From assembly GCA_965276815.1 (NCBI GenBank), contig CBDIBE010000007.1, positions 372,001 through 436,000 on the forward strand: a stretch of 64,000 nt of DNA, read 5' to 3'. Below the pieces are notes generated by a model, which did no database searches, was not told the origin of the DNA, and saw nothing but the letters and a program-made list of their open reading frames with translations. Below, piece after piece: positions 21,273 to 32,022 of the stretch. Both the position numbers and the translations under genes were made by a program. Source of the DNA: JAVVHH01 sp965276815. GTDB taxonomy: Bacteria; Pseudomonadota; Alphaproteobacteria; Acetobacterales; Acetobacteraceae. Positions within the stretch are counted from its first letter, which is position 1; every line of letters begins with the position of its first letter.

Positions 21273-24128
21273 CTACGGGTGCGGCACGTGGTCGTAGTCG
21301 AGCTGCTGCTCGAAGGCGGTGACGGTGTTGGTCACCGGCACCTGCACCGGGAAGCCGCTGCTGGCGCCGACAAACGACTTCTGCAGCGGACCGTTGGTGA
21401 ACTGCGTCGGGTTGCTATGGCAATCCGCGGCGACCATCAGCAGCGACGCCGACAGATTCTTCTCTTGACCCGGCGACAGCCCATTCACCCATTGCTGTAG
21501 CTGATCCGGCGAGATGTGCTTCATCTCCGCATATTTGGCGAGGAATGGCATCTGCGGCGCCCCGCTCGCGCCGGACAACACGCCATCCCGCCCGCTCAAC
21601 GCCGAGGCCGCATTCGCATTGTAGCCGGCCGCCGCCAGGAAGCCCTTCGACGCGCCCTCATACTGCTTGGACGCCTTGACGTCCTGATAGACGATCGCGC
21701 CGGCAGTCCCCAGGAAAGCGACGCCGAGCCCGACCGGGCCGAGCCACGCCGCCGCTCCGAACGCCGAGGCAATCGCCAGCCCGCCGCCGACCGCGCTGGT
21801 CGCCGAGAACACCGCCGCCCCGCTATCCTGCGGCTCGCCGATCCCGAACTCCGAACGCACTGCGCTGACCCCGTCGAGCACGGCAGAGACGCCAGCCAGC
21901 AAGTCCCCCGCCGTGCCGCCCGCCAGCTTCCACTCGCCGCCGAACTTGCCGATCGCCGACTCCTTGCTGACCGCGCCAAGCCCTAGCAGCAACTCGCTGT
22001 TCCTCTGCGTGAAGCTCGCCGCGTCAACCAGCGCCTTGATGTCGTTCTGCGGATCCTGCGGGTTGGCCAGCGCCTTGCTGCCCGAGTTCAGCAGGCTCAC
22101 GCCCGCAAACGCCACGCCGGCGCCGCGCAGCAACTGGCCCGGCAAAGTGGTCTTGTTGAACGCCTTCAGCAACGAAGCGTCGTTGTTAAGCTTGCTGTCG
22201 AGATCTCCCATCGCCTCGGTGGCGTGGCTCGGATCGGCAGCGGTCTGGTCGACGGCCTTCTGCAGCGCCGCGACCGCCTTGTCGGTGTCGCCCGGCGCGA
22301 CGCCGATCAGCTTGGCGAACGTCTCGTCGCTCAGGCTGCCAACGGCTTTCTTGGCTGCTGCAACGCTCGCCGGATCGGAAAGATCGAGGCCTTGCAGCTT
22401 GTCCAGTACGTTGGTGCGGACGTAGCGCGCCGCCAGCTCATTGGCGAATTTGCGCCCGTAATCGCCCAGCTTCGCCGCGCCAAACAAGTTGGTCAGCGCC
22501 GTCGTGTTCTGCGGCTGCGACAATTGCGGGTTCGTCTGGATCGCGGTGGAGATCGCCAAGTTGGCGGCCGGGTCCTTGACCACGGTCTGCAGCGTGCTGT
22601 CCGTCGTCGCTTGCGCGCCGGAAATCTGCGGCGCCGCCTGGTTCAGCGCCGTCATCTGCCCGAGCAGCTTGGTACCGTCATCGGCGATCTGCGCGCGTAT
22701 CGCGTCGCCCTGCTTCTGCCAGGCAGGACCCTGTTGCGCAGTATACGCCGCGACTGCCTTATTGAGCTGCGCCGGCGACAGCCCGGCGCCGTCATTCTGC
22801 ACCAGCCAGCCGAGTTCGGCGTCATGCTTGGCCAACGCGCCGACATCGCCGCCGACCTTATCCTTGAAGCCCTGCACGCCCTGCGTCGCCACCCACATCA
22901 CGCCGCTCGCGTCCAGCCCGGCTGCTTGCATCCGGTTGGCGACGTCGAGCGTCGGCCGCACGCTGCCGCCGGCCGCGATCCCGGCCTCACGCCCCTGCAT
23001 GCCGTCGTTGATCGTCTGCACGACGACCGACGGATCCTCGCCGTGCGCCTTCATCTCCTGCGCCAGCCCGATCGCGTAGGCCGGATCGCCGCCGGCGGTG
23101 ATGCTGTTGCGTACGAAGTCGGCGTTCCAGGCGTTGGTCGAGGCAAACCGGCTGATCGCCTGATCGCCATCCGGCATCCCGTTAATGCGCCCGGCGAGCG
23201 ACATCAGCGAGGTCATGCCCGTCGGCCCGATGATCGGCATGCCGCCATTCGCGGGATCGGCCGCAAACTTCTGGTAGGCCGGGGCGGCGCGGTCGGCGAC
23301 GATGCCGGCTAGCGTCTTGTCCACGCCCCTTGTCATGCCGTCCAGCCGCACGATCGCCTGTGCGGTCTTTGCCTCCGGGAACACGCTGTCGTTCGACTTC
23401 TGGGTCATCGGCTGATTGGCGCTAACGACGGCGCCGTTGATGATCGTGTTGGCGCCGGGGTCGGCCAGCAGCGCCTTTTGGGTCGCGTCGGACGCATGCG
23501 TGTAGCCGTCGCTGAGCGTGTGCAGCGACTTGGCCGGGTCGCTCCCCGCTTGCGCCTGCGCGACGATGGTATGGACCTGCGAAGCCGTGCTTGGCGCGGC
23601 GGGTTTGCTCGCGCTGGTCGGCGCGGATGGTTTGGCGGCACTTGTCGCGGCCGCCTTCGCAGGTTCGACATGGCCGCCGATGCCAGGCACCCAAAGCTGC
23701 TGGCCCGCCTGGACATGGTTCGGGTTGCTGACGCCGTTGGCGGTCGCGAGCCGGTAGACGCTGGTATGATAATGCGTCGCGATCCCGCTCAGGGTCTCCC
23801 CTGGCTGCACCGTGTGCTGGCCGGGCAGCGCGCCGCCGGCTTTCAGCGGAATATCGAGCACCTGGCCGGTCTTGATCTGGTTGGGGTCGTGGATGCTGGG
23901 ATTGGCGTGCAGGATGTCGCTCGCTGGCGCGCCATAACGCGCAGAGAGCGCATCGAGCGTATCGCCATGCTGGACGACATGCTGCGTGGACGGCGCCGGC
24001 GCTGGGGGCAGGGCAGGAGGCGGCGTGCTGTCCACCGCGGCGCTCCAGTTGCTTCCCGTAGCGGTCCCGCTGCTCGTCGCGGCGTCCGATGGACTGGCAG
24101 CGCGGTCTATGCGGTCGAGAGAATCCAT
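21273..24128 (-). CDS. double-LysM large protein, candidate T3SS substrate or translocator
   Basis: A 951-residue protein from the ATG at 24128: the GGAGG at 24138-24142 sits 9 bases ahead, whereas an ATG at 24137 abuts it. Two LysM domains (about residues 48-96, VVQHGDTLDALSARYGAP; and 104-149, TVQPGETLSGIATHYHTS) bind peptidoglycan or chitin-type glycans. An Ala/Ser/Lys linker follows, then a long helical region and, near 740-830, hydrophobic Gly/Ala-rich segments able to insert in membranes (SAVGGGLAIASAFGAAAWLG). No Sec signal. Architecture resembles the neighbouring WHH protein without the nuclease. Neighbours suggest a T3SS-linked secreted protein; a cell-wall-anchored structural role is an alternative. 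Confidence 0.75.
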   Translation of the reverse strand: MDSLDRIDRAASPSDAATSSGTATGSNWSAAVDSTPPPALPPAPAPSTQHVVQHGDTLDALSARYGAPASDILHANPSIHDPNQIKTGQVLDIPLKAGGALPGQHTVQPGETLSGIATHYHTSVYRLATANGVSNPNHVQAGQQLWVPGIGGHVEPAKAAATSAAKPSAPTSASKPAAPSTASQVHTIVAQAQAGSDPAKSLHTLSDGYTHASDATQKALLADPGANTIINGAVVSANQPMTQKSNDSVFPEAKTAQAIVRLDGMTRGVDKTLAGIVADRAAPAYQKFAADPANGGMPIIGPTGMTSLMSLAGRINGMPDGDQAISRFASTNAWNADFVRNSITAGGDPAYAIGLAQEMKAHGEDPSVVVQTINDGMQGREAGIAAGGSVRPTLDVANRMQAAGLDASGVMWVATQGVQGFKDKVGGDVGALAKHDAELGWLVQNDGAGLSPAQLNKAVAAYTAQQGPAWQKQGDAIRAQIADDGTKLLGQMTALNQAAPQISGAQATTDSTLQTVVKDPAANLAISTAIQTNPQLSQPQNTTALTNLFGAAKLGDYGRKFANELAARYVRTNVLDKLQGLDLSDPASVAAAKKAVGSLSDETFAKLIGVAPGDTDKAVAALQKAVDQTAADPSHATEAMGDLDSKLNNDASLLKAFNKTTLPGQLLRGAGVAFAGVSLLNSGSKALANPQDPQNDIKALVDAASFTQRNSELLLGLGAVSKESAIGKFGGEWKLAGGTAGDLLAGVSAVLDGVSAVRSEFGIGEPQDSGAAVFSATSAVGGGLAIASAFGAAAWLGPVGLGVAFLGTAGAIVYQDVKASKQYEGASKGFLAAAGYNANAASALSGRDGVLSGASGAPQMPFLAKYAEMKHISPDQLQQWVNGLSPGQEKNLSASLLMVAADCHSNPTQFTNGPLQKSFVGASSGFPVQVPVTNTVTAFEQQLDYDHVPHP

Positions 24129-24144
24129 GCTGTTCATCCTCCGA

Positions 24145-24160
24145 CAAGACGAACGTCTTG
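24145..24160. promoter_or_regulatory. perfect palindrome just upstream of the LysM gene
   Basis: CAAGACGAACGTCTTG: two 7-base arms around AA, immediately 5' of the GGAGG ribosome-binding sequence of the leftward LysM gene. It could be an operator or a small 5'-leader hairpin near the start codon. Confidence 0.35.
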
Positions 24161-24497
24161 ATGGCCGACTGCTTCGCGTGAACGATGAAACTCGAACCGA
24201 CCCGCTCCGGCGCAAAGGAAACAACGCGTGAGATGTGGAACAAACACGGTATAGTTTGAGACAGTTATGTTACGCAGGTATATTCATCTCGCCGATGAAC
24301 AAGAAAGCCGGTGAGCAAGAAAGTTGTTCCCCGTCTTACCGGGTGCACTTACGTCGTCGCCGAGTAGAAATGAACTCTACGAGAGTGGCACTCAGCTTCG
24401 CTGGCTATCTGGCCTGTTCAAGACGGAGAAGCGTAGCCAAGCTTCACCGTGGCTCATAATGTGCATAGCGTTGGCGCAAGCGACGGAGGTCTGAAGT
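24161..24497. promoter_or_regulatory. divergent region between LysM gene and hyuA
   Basis: The gap between the T3SS-linked region and the catabolic island holds no convincing gene and is A/T-richer than its neighbours. It contains a good sigma-70-type promoter for hyuA (24256-24284), then about 200 bases of untranslated leader ending in GGAGGT at 24484-24489 before the hyuA ATG. No leftward promoter for the LysM gene was recognised. Confidence 0.55.
24256..24284 (+). promoter_or_regulatory. sigma-70-type promoter upstream of hyuA
   Basis: TTGAGA (24256-24261) and TATATT (24279-24284) are separated by exactly 17 bases. Transcription would start near 24291, giving a leader of about 205 nucleotides before the hyuA ATG. 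Confidence 0.55.
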
Positions 24498-26552
24498 ATG
24501 GCGTGGCGCGTTGGGGTCGATTCCGGCGGAACATTCACCGATTTCTGCCTGTTCGACGAGGCTAGCGGCCGGGTCGAGGTGTGGAAAGTGCCGTCAACGC
24601 CGGATGATCCGTCGCGCGGCATCGCCGGCGGCGTGGACGAGTCGCTCGGCCGGGTCGCGGCCACCCCTGCCGCCGTCGGCTATTTCGGCCACGGCACGAC
24701 CGTCGGCACCAACGCGTTGATCCAGCACCGCGGCGTCCGCACCGGCCTGATCACCACCGAGGGTTTTCGCGACTTGTTGGAAATCGGCCGACAGACTCGG
24801 CCGGACCTCTACGACCTGCAAGTCGACAAGCCGGAAACCCTCGTCTCGCGCGACCTCCGGCTCGAAGTGGCCGGCCGCGTGCGGCACGACGGCACGGTCG
24901 AGACCGAGCTGGACGAGACGGCGCTGCGCGACGCCGTGCGCCACTTGAAAGCGGCGCAAGTCCAAGCCGTCGCGGTCTGCTTCCTCTACGCCTTCGTGCG
25001 CCCCGCGCATGAGCAAGCGGCCCGCCGCATCATCGCCGAAGAGTTCCCGGAAGCCTTCGCCTGCGTGAGCCACGAAGTCGCGCCCGAATTTCGCGAATTC
25101 GAACGCCAATCCACCGTCGTCGTGAACGCCTATCTCGGCCCGGTCATGCGCGGCTACATCGAGCGCCTCGGCGGCCGCCTGGCCGAGCTCGGCCTGACGG
25201 TCAAGCCCCACCTGACGCAGTCGAACGGCGGCGTCATCGGCTTCGAGCAAGCCGCCCGCCTGCCAGTCCGCACCGTGCTCTCCGGCCCCAGCACCGGCGT
25301 GGTCGCAGCGCAGGCCGTCGGCCGCATGGCCGGCATCGACAACCTCATCACCTTCGACATGGGCGGCACCAGCACCGACGTCGCCCTGCTGCAGAACGGC
25401 ATCTGCCGCATCTCCGGCAGCGCCACCGTGCACGGCTACCCGATCAAGGCGCCGATGCTCGACATCAACACGGTCGGCGCCGGCGGCGGGTCGATCGCCT
25501 ATGTCGACAGCGGCGGCCTGCTCAAAGTCGGCCCGCGCAGCGCCGGCGCAGCACCCGGCCCGGTCTGCTACGCCGGCGGCAACGACGAGCCGACCGTCAC
25601 CGACGCCAACGTCATGCTGCAAACCTTGAACCCGACCCATCTGCTCGGCGGCCGCATGCCGGTCCGCCAGGACCTGGCACGCGCCGCGATCACCCGCCTG
25701 GCGGAACGGCTCGGCATGGAGCCGATGGCGACCGCGCAGGGCATCATCTCCGTCGTGTCAGCCAACATGGCTCGCGCCATCCGCGTCATCAGCGTGCAGC
25801 GCGGCCACGACCCGCGCGACTACACTCTGGTCGCCTTCGGCGGCGCCGGCCCGCTGCACGCCGCCCGCCTCGCCCGCGACCTCGACATCGCCCGCATCCT
25901 GGTGCCGCGCAATCCGGGCATCCTCTGCGCCATGGGCCTCTTGCTGACCGACCTGCGCGCCGACTTCGCCACCACCCGGCTGCAGACCATGACTCCAGCC
26001 GCCCTGCCCGACATCGAGCGGGCATTCACCACCCTGCTCGCGCAGGCGGATCACTGGTTCGCCGAGGAAGGCATCGCCCCAGATGCCCGCCAGGTCACCA
26101 GAACCGTCGACATGCGCTACGCCGGCCAAAACTACGAGCTTCCCGTCTCTCTCCCTGACGGCCCCGTGACATCACACGCGCTCGCCGAATTGGAAAAAGG
26201 CTTCTTCGAGGCGCACAAGCGCATGTACGGCTTCGTCGCCGACGATGACCCGGTGCAGCTTGTCACCTTCCGCGTCGAAGCCACCGGCCTGGTCAGCAAA
26301 GCCAGCTTCCAGCCCCGCCCCGATGCCGGCCCGGACGCCGCCGCCGCCTTGATCGGCCGCCGCGACGTCTGGCTGCCGGAAGCCGGCGGCTTCGTCTCCT
26401 GCCCAGTCTACGACCGCGACAAGCTCGACAGCGGCAACCACATCGACAGCCCCTCTATCATTGAGCAGATGGACGCCACCACGGTCGTCCTGCCCGGCAT
26501 GACCGCGCAAATCGACCCCTACCTCAACCTGATCCTGAAAGTGAGCCGATGA
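24498..26552 (+). CDS. hyuA: hydantoinase/oxoprolinase family subunit A
   Basis: A 684-residue HyuA-type protein. The actin-like ATPase N-terminus VGVDSGGTFTDFCLFD, the central TFDMGGTSTDVALL and later NTVGAGGGSIAYVDSGG and AFGGAGPLHAARLARDL are family hallmarks. With HyuB it forms an ATP-dependent ring-opening amidohydrolase (N-methylhydantoinase, 5-oxoprolinase) or, in relatives, acetone/acetophenone carboxylase. Length fits N-methylhydantoinase A. GGAGGT precedes the ATG; the stop overlaps hyuB as ATGA. Downstream peptide-type transporter genes and a creatininase-family enzyme favour a hydantoin/creatinine-like substrate, but the substrate is not determined by sequence. Confidence 0.92.
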   Translation: MAWRVGVDSGGTFTDFCLFDEASGRVEVWKVPSTPDDPSRGIAGGVDESLGRVAATPAAVGYFGHGTTVGTNALIQHRGVRTGLITTEGFRDLLEIGRQTRPDLYDLQVDKPETLVSRDLRLEVAGRVRHDGTVETELDETALRDAVRHLKAAQVQAVAVCFLYAFVRPAHEQAARRIIAEEFPEAFACVSHEVAPEFREFERQSTVVVNAYLGPVMRGYIERLGGRLAELGLTVKPHLTQSNGGVIGFEQAARLPVRTVLSGPSTGVVAAQAVGRMAGIDNLITFDMGGTSTDVALLQNGICRISGSATVHGYPIKAPMLDINTVGAGGGSIAYVDSGGLLKVGPRSAGAAPGPVCYAGGNDEPTVTDANVMLQTLNPTHLLGGRMPVRQDLARAAITRLAERLGMEPMATAQGIISVVSANMARAIRVISVQRGHDPRDYTLVAFGGAGPLHAARLARDLDIARILVPRNPGILCAMGLLLTDLRADFATTRLQTMTPAALPDIERAFTTLLAQADHWFAEEGIAPDARQVTRTVDMRYAGQNYELPVSLPDGPVTSHALAELEKGFFEAHKRMYGFVADDDPVQLVTFRVEATGLVSKASFQPRPDAGPDAAAALIGRRDVWLPEAGGFVSCPVYDRDKLDSGNHIDSPSIIEQMDATTVVLPGMTAQIDPYLNLILKVSR

Positions 26553-28207
26553 GCCACGCCATTGCCAAGGCGGCCGCGCCCGTCATCGATCCAATCACCG
26601 TCGAGGTCATCGGCAGCGCGCTCAATTCCATCACCGAGGAGATGGGCGAGGCCTTGGTCCGCGCCAGCTACTCCACCAACATCAAAGAGCGCCGCGACAG
26701 CTCCACCGCGCTGTTCAACACCGATGGCGAAACGCTCTGCCAGGCGCAGCACATCCCGATGCACCTCGGCAGCTTCATCGGCATGCTGCCGCACGTGCTG
26801 AAGCGCCACCCCGTCGCCGAGATGCGGCCCGGCGACGTGTTCATCGGCAACGACGCCTACGAAGGCGGCGGCACGCACCTCCCCGACATCGTGCTGCTCG
26901 AGCCGATTTTCATCGATGGCAGCATCGTCGCCTGGGCCGTCAACACCGCCCATCACGCCGACTTCGCCGATCGCGGCCATGCTCACATTTTTCAGGAAGG
27001 CCTACGCATCCCGCCCGTGCGGCTCTACCGCGCCGGCGTGTTGCAAAAGGACGTCCAAGACCTCGTCCTGCTCAACTGCCAAGTCCCCCGCGAACGCCTC
27101 TCCGACCTGCGGGCGCAAATGGCGGCCAACCGCCTGGGCGTCGAGCGCATGACCCAGCTCTGCGCCCGCTACGGCAGCGAAACCGTCCTTGCCGCCGGCC
27201 AAGCCCTGCTGGATTACGCCGAGCGCAAGATGCGCGCCGGCATCAGCGCCATCCCCGACGGCACCTACCGCTTCGCCGACGTCTACGAGAACCCGGAGAT
27301 CGACAACGAACTGCCCTTCACCTGCGAGATTACCGTCGCCGGTGACGAAATGAAACTGCATTTCGAGGGGCCGAAGCAGGTGCGCGCCGGTCTCAACATG
27401 ACCCACACCGCCCTGCTCGCCACCGTCTATTACGCCGTAAAGTGCATCGTCGACCCAAGCGTGCTGCCTAATGCCGGCCTCGCCCGGCCGCTCACGGTGA
27501 CTGCGCCGGACGGCACCGTGGTCAGCTGCAGCTACCCCGCCGCCGTCAACGGCCGCTGCAGCACCTGCCAGCGCGTCGTCGACCTGGTGTTCGGCGCCCT
27601 CGCCCAGGCCGTCCCCGAACGCGTCATCGCCGCCACCAACGGCTCCAACACCGTCTGCCTGTTCGACGGCCAGAATCCGGATGGCAGCCTCTGGATCTAC
27701 CTCGAAACGATCGGCGGCGGCTCCGGCGCGCGCGCCACCAAGGACGGGCTCGACGGCGTCCAGGTCCACATGACCAACACCAGCAACCTCCCCGTCGAGG
27801 CGTTCGAGAACGAATACCCGCTGACCCTGATGCGCTACGAGCTGGTCGACGGCTCCGGCGGCGCCGGACGGTTCCGCGGCGGCATGGGGCTGCGCCGGGT
27901 CTACCGCGCCGACGCGCCCTGCCGGCTGCGAGTCGACGGCTCGCGGCTGCGCACCCGCCCCTGGGGGCTCGATGGCGGCGGCTCCGGCGCGCTCGCCTAT
28001 TTCGATTTCGGCGGCAAGGCGGATCACGGCGTCGTCGCCCTCCAAGCCGGCCAGATCGTCGAGGTCGTCACCGCCGGCGGCGGCGGCTACGGCGACCCGG
28101 CGCTGCGCGACCCGGCTGCCATCGCCCGCGACGTCGCCGAAGGCCGCTACAGCCCCGGCGTCGCGGCCGAAGTTTACCTTTATCCGCGCTCCGAAGCCGG
28201 CGCATAG
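26549..28207 (+). CDS. hyuB: hydantoinase/oxoprolinase family subunit B
   Basis: A 552-residue HyuB protein, usual length. Landmarks: DPITVEVIGSALNSITEEMG at the start, RPGDVFIGNDAYEGGGTHLPD, VNTAHHADFADRGH (His/Asp metal-binding region) and GGGSGARATKDGLDGVQVHM. It is the second, catalytic-core partner of HyuA. The gene is coupled to hyuA by ATGA and followed 21 bases later by the transporter permease, so one transcript likely covers uptake and hydrolysis. C-terminal GGGGYGDPALRDP is a standard family ending. Confidence 0.93.
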   Translation: MSHAIAKAAAPVIDPITVEVIGSALNSITEEMGEALVRASYSTNIKERRDSSTALFNTDGETLCQAQHIPMHLGSFIGMLPHVLKRHPVAEMRPGDVFIGNDAYEGGGTHLPDIVLLEPIFIDGSIVAWAVNTAHHADFADRGHAHIFQEGLRIPPVRLYRAGVLQKDVQDLVLLNCQVPRERLSDLRAQMAANRLGVERMTQLCARYGSETVLAAGQALLDYAERKMRAGISAIPDGTYRFADVYENPEIDNELPFTCEITVAGDEMKLHFEGPKQVRAGLNMTHTALLATVYYAVKCIVDPSVLPNAGLARPLTVTAPDGTVVSCSYPAAVNGRCSTCQRVVDLVFGALAQAVPERVIAATNGSNTVCLFDGQNPDGSLWIYLETIGGGSGARATKDGLDGVQVHMTNTSNLPVEAFENEYPLTLMRYELVDGSGGAGRFRGGMGLRRVYRADAPCRLRVDGSRLRTRPWGLDGGGSGALAYFDFGGKADHGVVALQAGQIVEVVTAGGGGYGDPALRDPAAIARDVAEGRYSPGVAAEVYLYPRSEAGA

Positions 28208-28228
28208 TCAACTCGAAAGGGGGCGGTC

Positions 28229-29179
28229 ATGTGGTGGGCGGCGCGGCGCATCCTGACCTCGATCGTGCTGATCTGGATCGCCGCCAGCATCGTCTTCCTG
28301 GCCATCCGCTTCGTCCCCGGCGACCCGGCCGAGCTGCTGCTCAGCCAAGGCGGCATCGCCCCCGACCCCTCCAGCGTCGCCGCTCTCCGCGATCAGCTCG
28401 GCCTCGACACGCCCGTCAGCGCCCAATACCTCGACAGCTTCCGCCGCCTGCTGCACGGCGACCTCGGCGAGAGCTTGCAGGATGGCAGCCCGGTCACCCC
28501 AGAGATCTTGGAACGCCTGCCGCGCACGCTCGAGCTGATCGGCGCGGCAGCGGTGCTCGCCGTGCTCTTCGGCGTCCCCGGTGGCATGGCCGCGGCGCTC
28601 CGGCGCGGGTCCTCGCTCGACCGCACACTATCCGCCCTATCCGGCATCGGCCTTGCCGTCCCGGTCTTCGTCACCGGCACCCTTCTCGTCCTGCTCTTCG
28701 CGCAAACGCTGCGCTGGGTCCCCGCCGGCGGCTACGTCCCGTTCGCGCAAAACCCGGCGCGGCACCTCCTGCTCCTGCTGATGCCCGCCAGCACCATCGC
28801 GCTCGCGCTCGGCGCAACCGTGTTCCGCATGACCAGGGCAGCCGTGCTCGACGTCTCGACCCGCGACTACGTGCGGACCGCGCGCGCCAAAGGCCTCGCC
28901 CGGGCCCGGATCTTGCTTCACCACGTCCTGCGCAACGCGCTGATGCCCGTCATCACCGTGCTCGCGCTGAACCTGGGGGCGCTGCTGGGCGGGACGGTGC
29001 TGGTGGAATACGTGTTCAACTATCCCGGCCTGTCCGGGATGCTGGTCGATTCCGTGAACGCGCGCGACTACCCCGCCGTGGTCGGGATTGTGCTGGTCAT
29101 CTCGATCCTGTTCGTCTCGCTTAACCTGATCATCGACCTGCTCTACGGCGCGCTCGACCCGCGGGTGCGGCGCGCATGA
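28229..29179 (+). CDS. dipeptide-type ABC permease (DppB-like)
   Basis: A 316-residue inner-membrane protein with the DppB/OppB layout: an N-terminal helix, FVPGDPAELLLSQGG, a periplasmic loop and a five-helix core. The EAA coupling loop reads YVRTARAKGLARARILLHHV and the end VEYVFNYPGLSGMLVDSV is characteristic. It pairs with the fused permease-ATPase encoded downstream (ATGA overlap). Family members import peptides, nickel and many ureide- or amide-type compounds; linkage to HyuAB suggests a cyclic amide or related solute. Confidence 0.92.
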   Translation: MWWAARRILTSIVLIWIAASIVFLAIRFVPGDPAELLLSQGGIAPDPSSVAALRDQLGLDTPVSAQYLDSFRRLLHGDLGESLQDGSPVTPEILERLPRTLELIGAAAVLAVLFGVPGGMAAALRRGSSLDRTLSALSGIGLAVPVFVTGTLLVLLFAQTLRWVPAGGYVPFAQNPARHLLLLLMPASTIALALGATVFRMTRAAVLDVSTRDYVRTARAKGLARARILLHHVLRNALMPVITVLALNLGALLGGTVLVEYVFNYPGLSGMLVDSVNARDYPAVVGIVLVISILFVSLNLIIDLLYGALDPRVRRA

Positions 29180-31019
29180 AGCGGCTCAACTGGCTGCCGG
29201 TAGCCAGCGTCGGCCTGATCGCACTGATCGCGCTGCTAGTGCCGATCCTGCCGCTGCCCGACCCGCTCAGCATGGATGTCGCCCACCGTCTCTCGGCCCC
29301 CTCGGAAGCGCACTGGCTGGGCCAGGACCAGTACGGCCGCGACGTGCTGACCCGGCTGCTCTGGGGCGGCCGCGTCTCCCTGCTCGTCGCCCTCGCCGCC
29401 TCCTGCTCGGCGGCGATTATCGGCACCTTGCTCGGCCTCGCCGGCGGCTTCCTCGGTGGGGTGGCGGAACTGCTCACCATCCGCAGCATGGATGTCATCC
29501 TGTGCTTCCCGCCGCTGCTGCTCGCCCTGCTGGCGGTGACCCTGCTCGGCCCCGGCGCATCGACGCTGATCCCGCTGCTGGCGCTGCTCTTCCTCCCCGG
29601 CTTCGTGCGCGTCGTCTATGCCGGCGTGCTGGCGATGCGCTCGCAGGATCATGTCGAGGCGATGCGCGTGCTCGGCGCCAGCCGTTGGCGGATCATGCTG
29701 CGCACCATCCTCCCGAACGTCGGCGGCCCCGTGCTGGTCCAGCTCAGCCTGACCGCTGCGGCCGCGATCGTGCTGGAATCCGGCCTCTCCTTCCTCGGCC
29801 TCGGCGTCGTGCCGCCGGCCTCCTCCTGGGGCCTGATGATCGGCGCCGGCCGCACCACCATGGCGCAAGCCCCGCTGCAGCTCCTCTGGCCCTGCCTCGC
29901 GCTCACCCTGACCATCCTGGCCATGAACGCGTTGTGCGACACCCTGCGCGACGCCGTCGACCCGCAGCGCGCGCCCGGCCGCTCCCGGTCGGGCTGGAAA
30001 CTCGCCGCCCTGCTCCCCGGCCTCGTCCCCGAACGCGGCGCCGTGCTCGACATTCGGGGCCTCACCGTCGAGATCGACACGCCCGCAGGCCCGATCCGCC
30101 CGGTGCGCGACGTGACGCTCCAGGTCGCGGCCGGCGAGACGCTGGCGATCGTCGGCGAAAGCGGATCGGGCAAGTCGCTGACCGGCCTCGCCGTCATGGG
30201 CCTGCTGCCCGCCGCCGCGCGGGCGGCCTCCGGCGCTGTGTTCGTCGGGGGCCAGGACATCCTGCGCCTCGGCGAAGCCGCGCTTCGGCCCATGCGCGGC
30301 GGCGCGATGGCAATGATCTTCCAGGACCCGCTCAGCAGCCTCAACCCGGTGCATCGCATCGGCGCTCAGATCGCCGAGGGCATCCGCGCCCACCGCCCAA
30401 TCTCCGCCCGCGCCGCGCGGACGCGCACGATCGAACTCCTCCGCCGGGTCGGCATCCCCGACCCCGCCCGCCGCGCCGACGCGTTCCCACACGAAATGTC
30501 CGGCGGCATGCGGCAGCGCGCGGTCATCGCAATGGCCATCGCCAACGGCCCCCGCCTGCTGATCGCCGATGAGCCGACGACGGCGCTCGACATGACCATC
30601 CAAGCCCAAGTCCTCGAACTGCTCGCCGACCTCAAGGCAGAAAGCGGCATGGGCGTGGTCTTCATCACCCACAGCCTGCCAGTGGTGGCGCAGATCGCTG
30701 ACCGCGTCGCCGTCATGTACGCGGGCGAGGTCGTCGAACAGGGTTCGGTCGCCGAGGTGTTCGCGCGTCCGCTGCATCCCTACACCACCGCCCTGATCCG
30801 CAGCGCCCCCGCCGAGGACGGAAGCCTGCCGGACAGCATCCCGGGAACCGTCCCCCCGCCCTACGCCCTGCCGCCGGGCTGCGTTTTCGCCAACCGCTGC
30901 ACCCTCCGCATTGACGCCTGCGACGCCGCACATCCGTCGCTCGAGCCCGCCGGGCCAGACCGGCAAACCCGCTGCATCCGCTGGCGCGAACTGGCCGAAA
31001 CCCGGCAGGCGGCGATGGC

Positions 31020-31023
<4 letters not shown>
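29176..31023 (+). CDS. fused dipeptide-type ABC permease and ATPase (DppC-DppD)
   Basis: A 615-residue fusion. Residues 1-270 are a DppC-type permease (LGQDQYGRDVLTRLLWGGRV; coupling loop VEAMRVLGASRWRIMLRTIL); residues about 285-615 are a DppD-type ATPase with Walker A GESGSGKS at 327-334, signature SGGMRQR near 441 and Walker B LLIADEPTTALD. The C-terminus has the oligopeptide-transporter Cys cluster (PPGCVFANRCTLRIDAC). These are normally two genes; here there is no stop and no internal start is needed. It overlaps both neighbours by four bases. A second permease-ATPase fusion occurs at 41028-42626. Confidence 0.93.
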
Positions 31024-32006
<983 letters not shown>

Positions 32007-32022
32007 TCAGAAGGAGAAAACC

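Noticed and set aside
24161..24260. A third copy of the 20-bp T3SS repeat upstream of the LysM gene
   Set aside because: Only short stretches (TCACG, CGTTGT) match, with different spacing; not above chance by eye.
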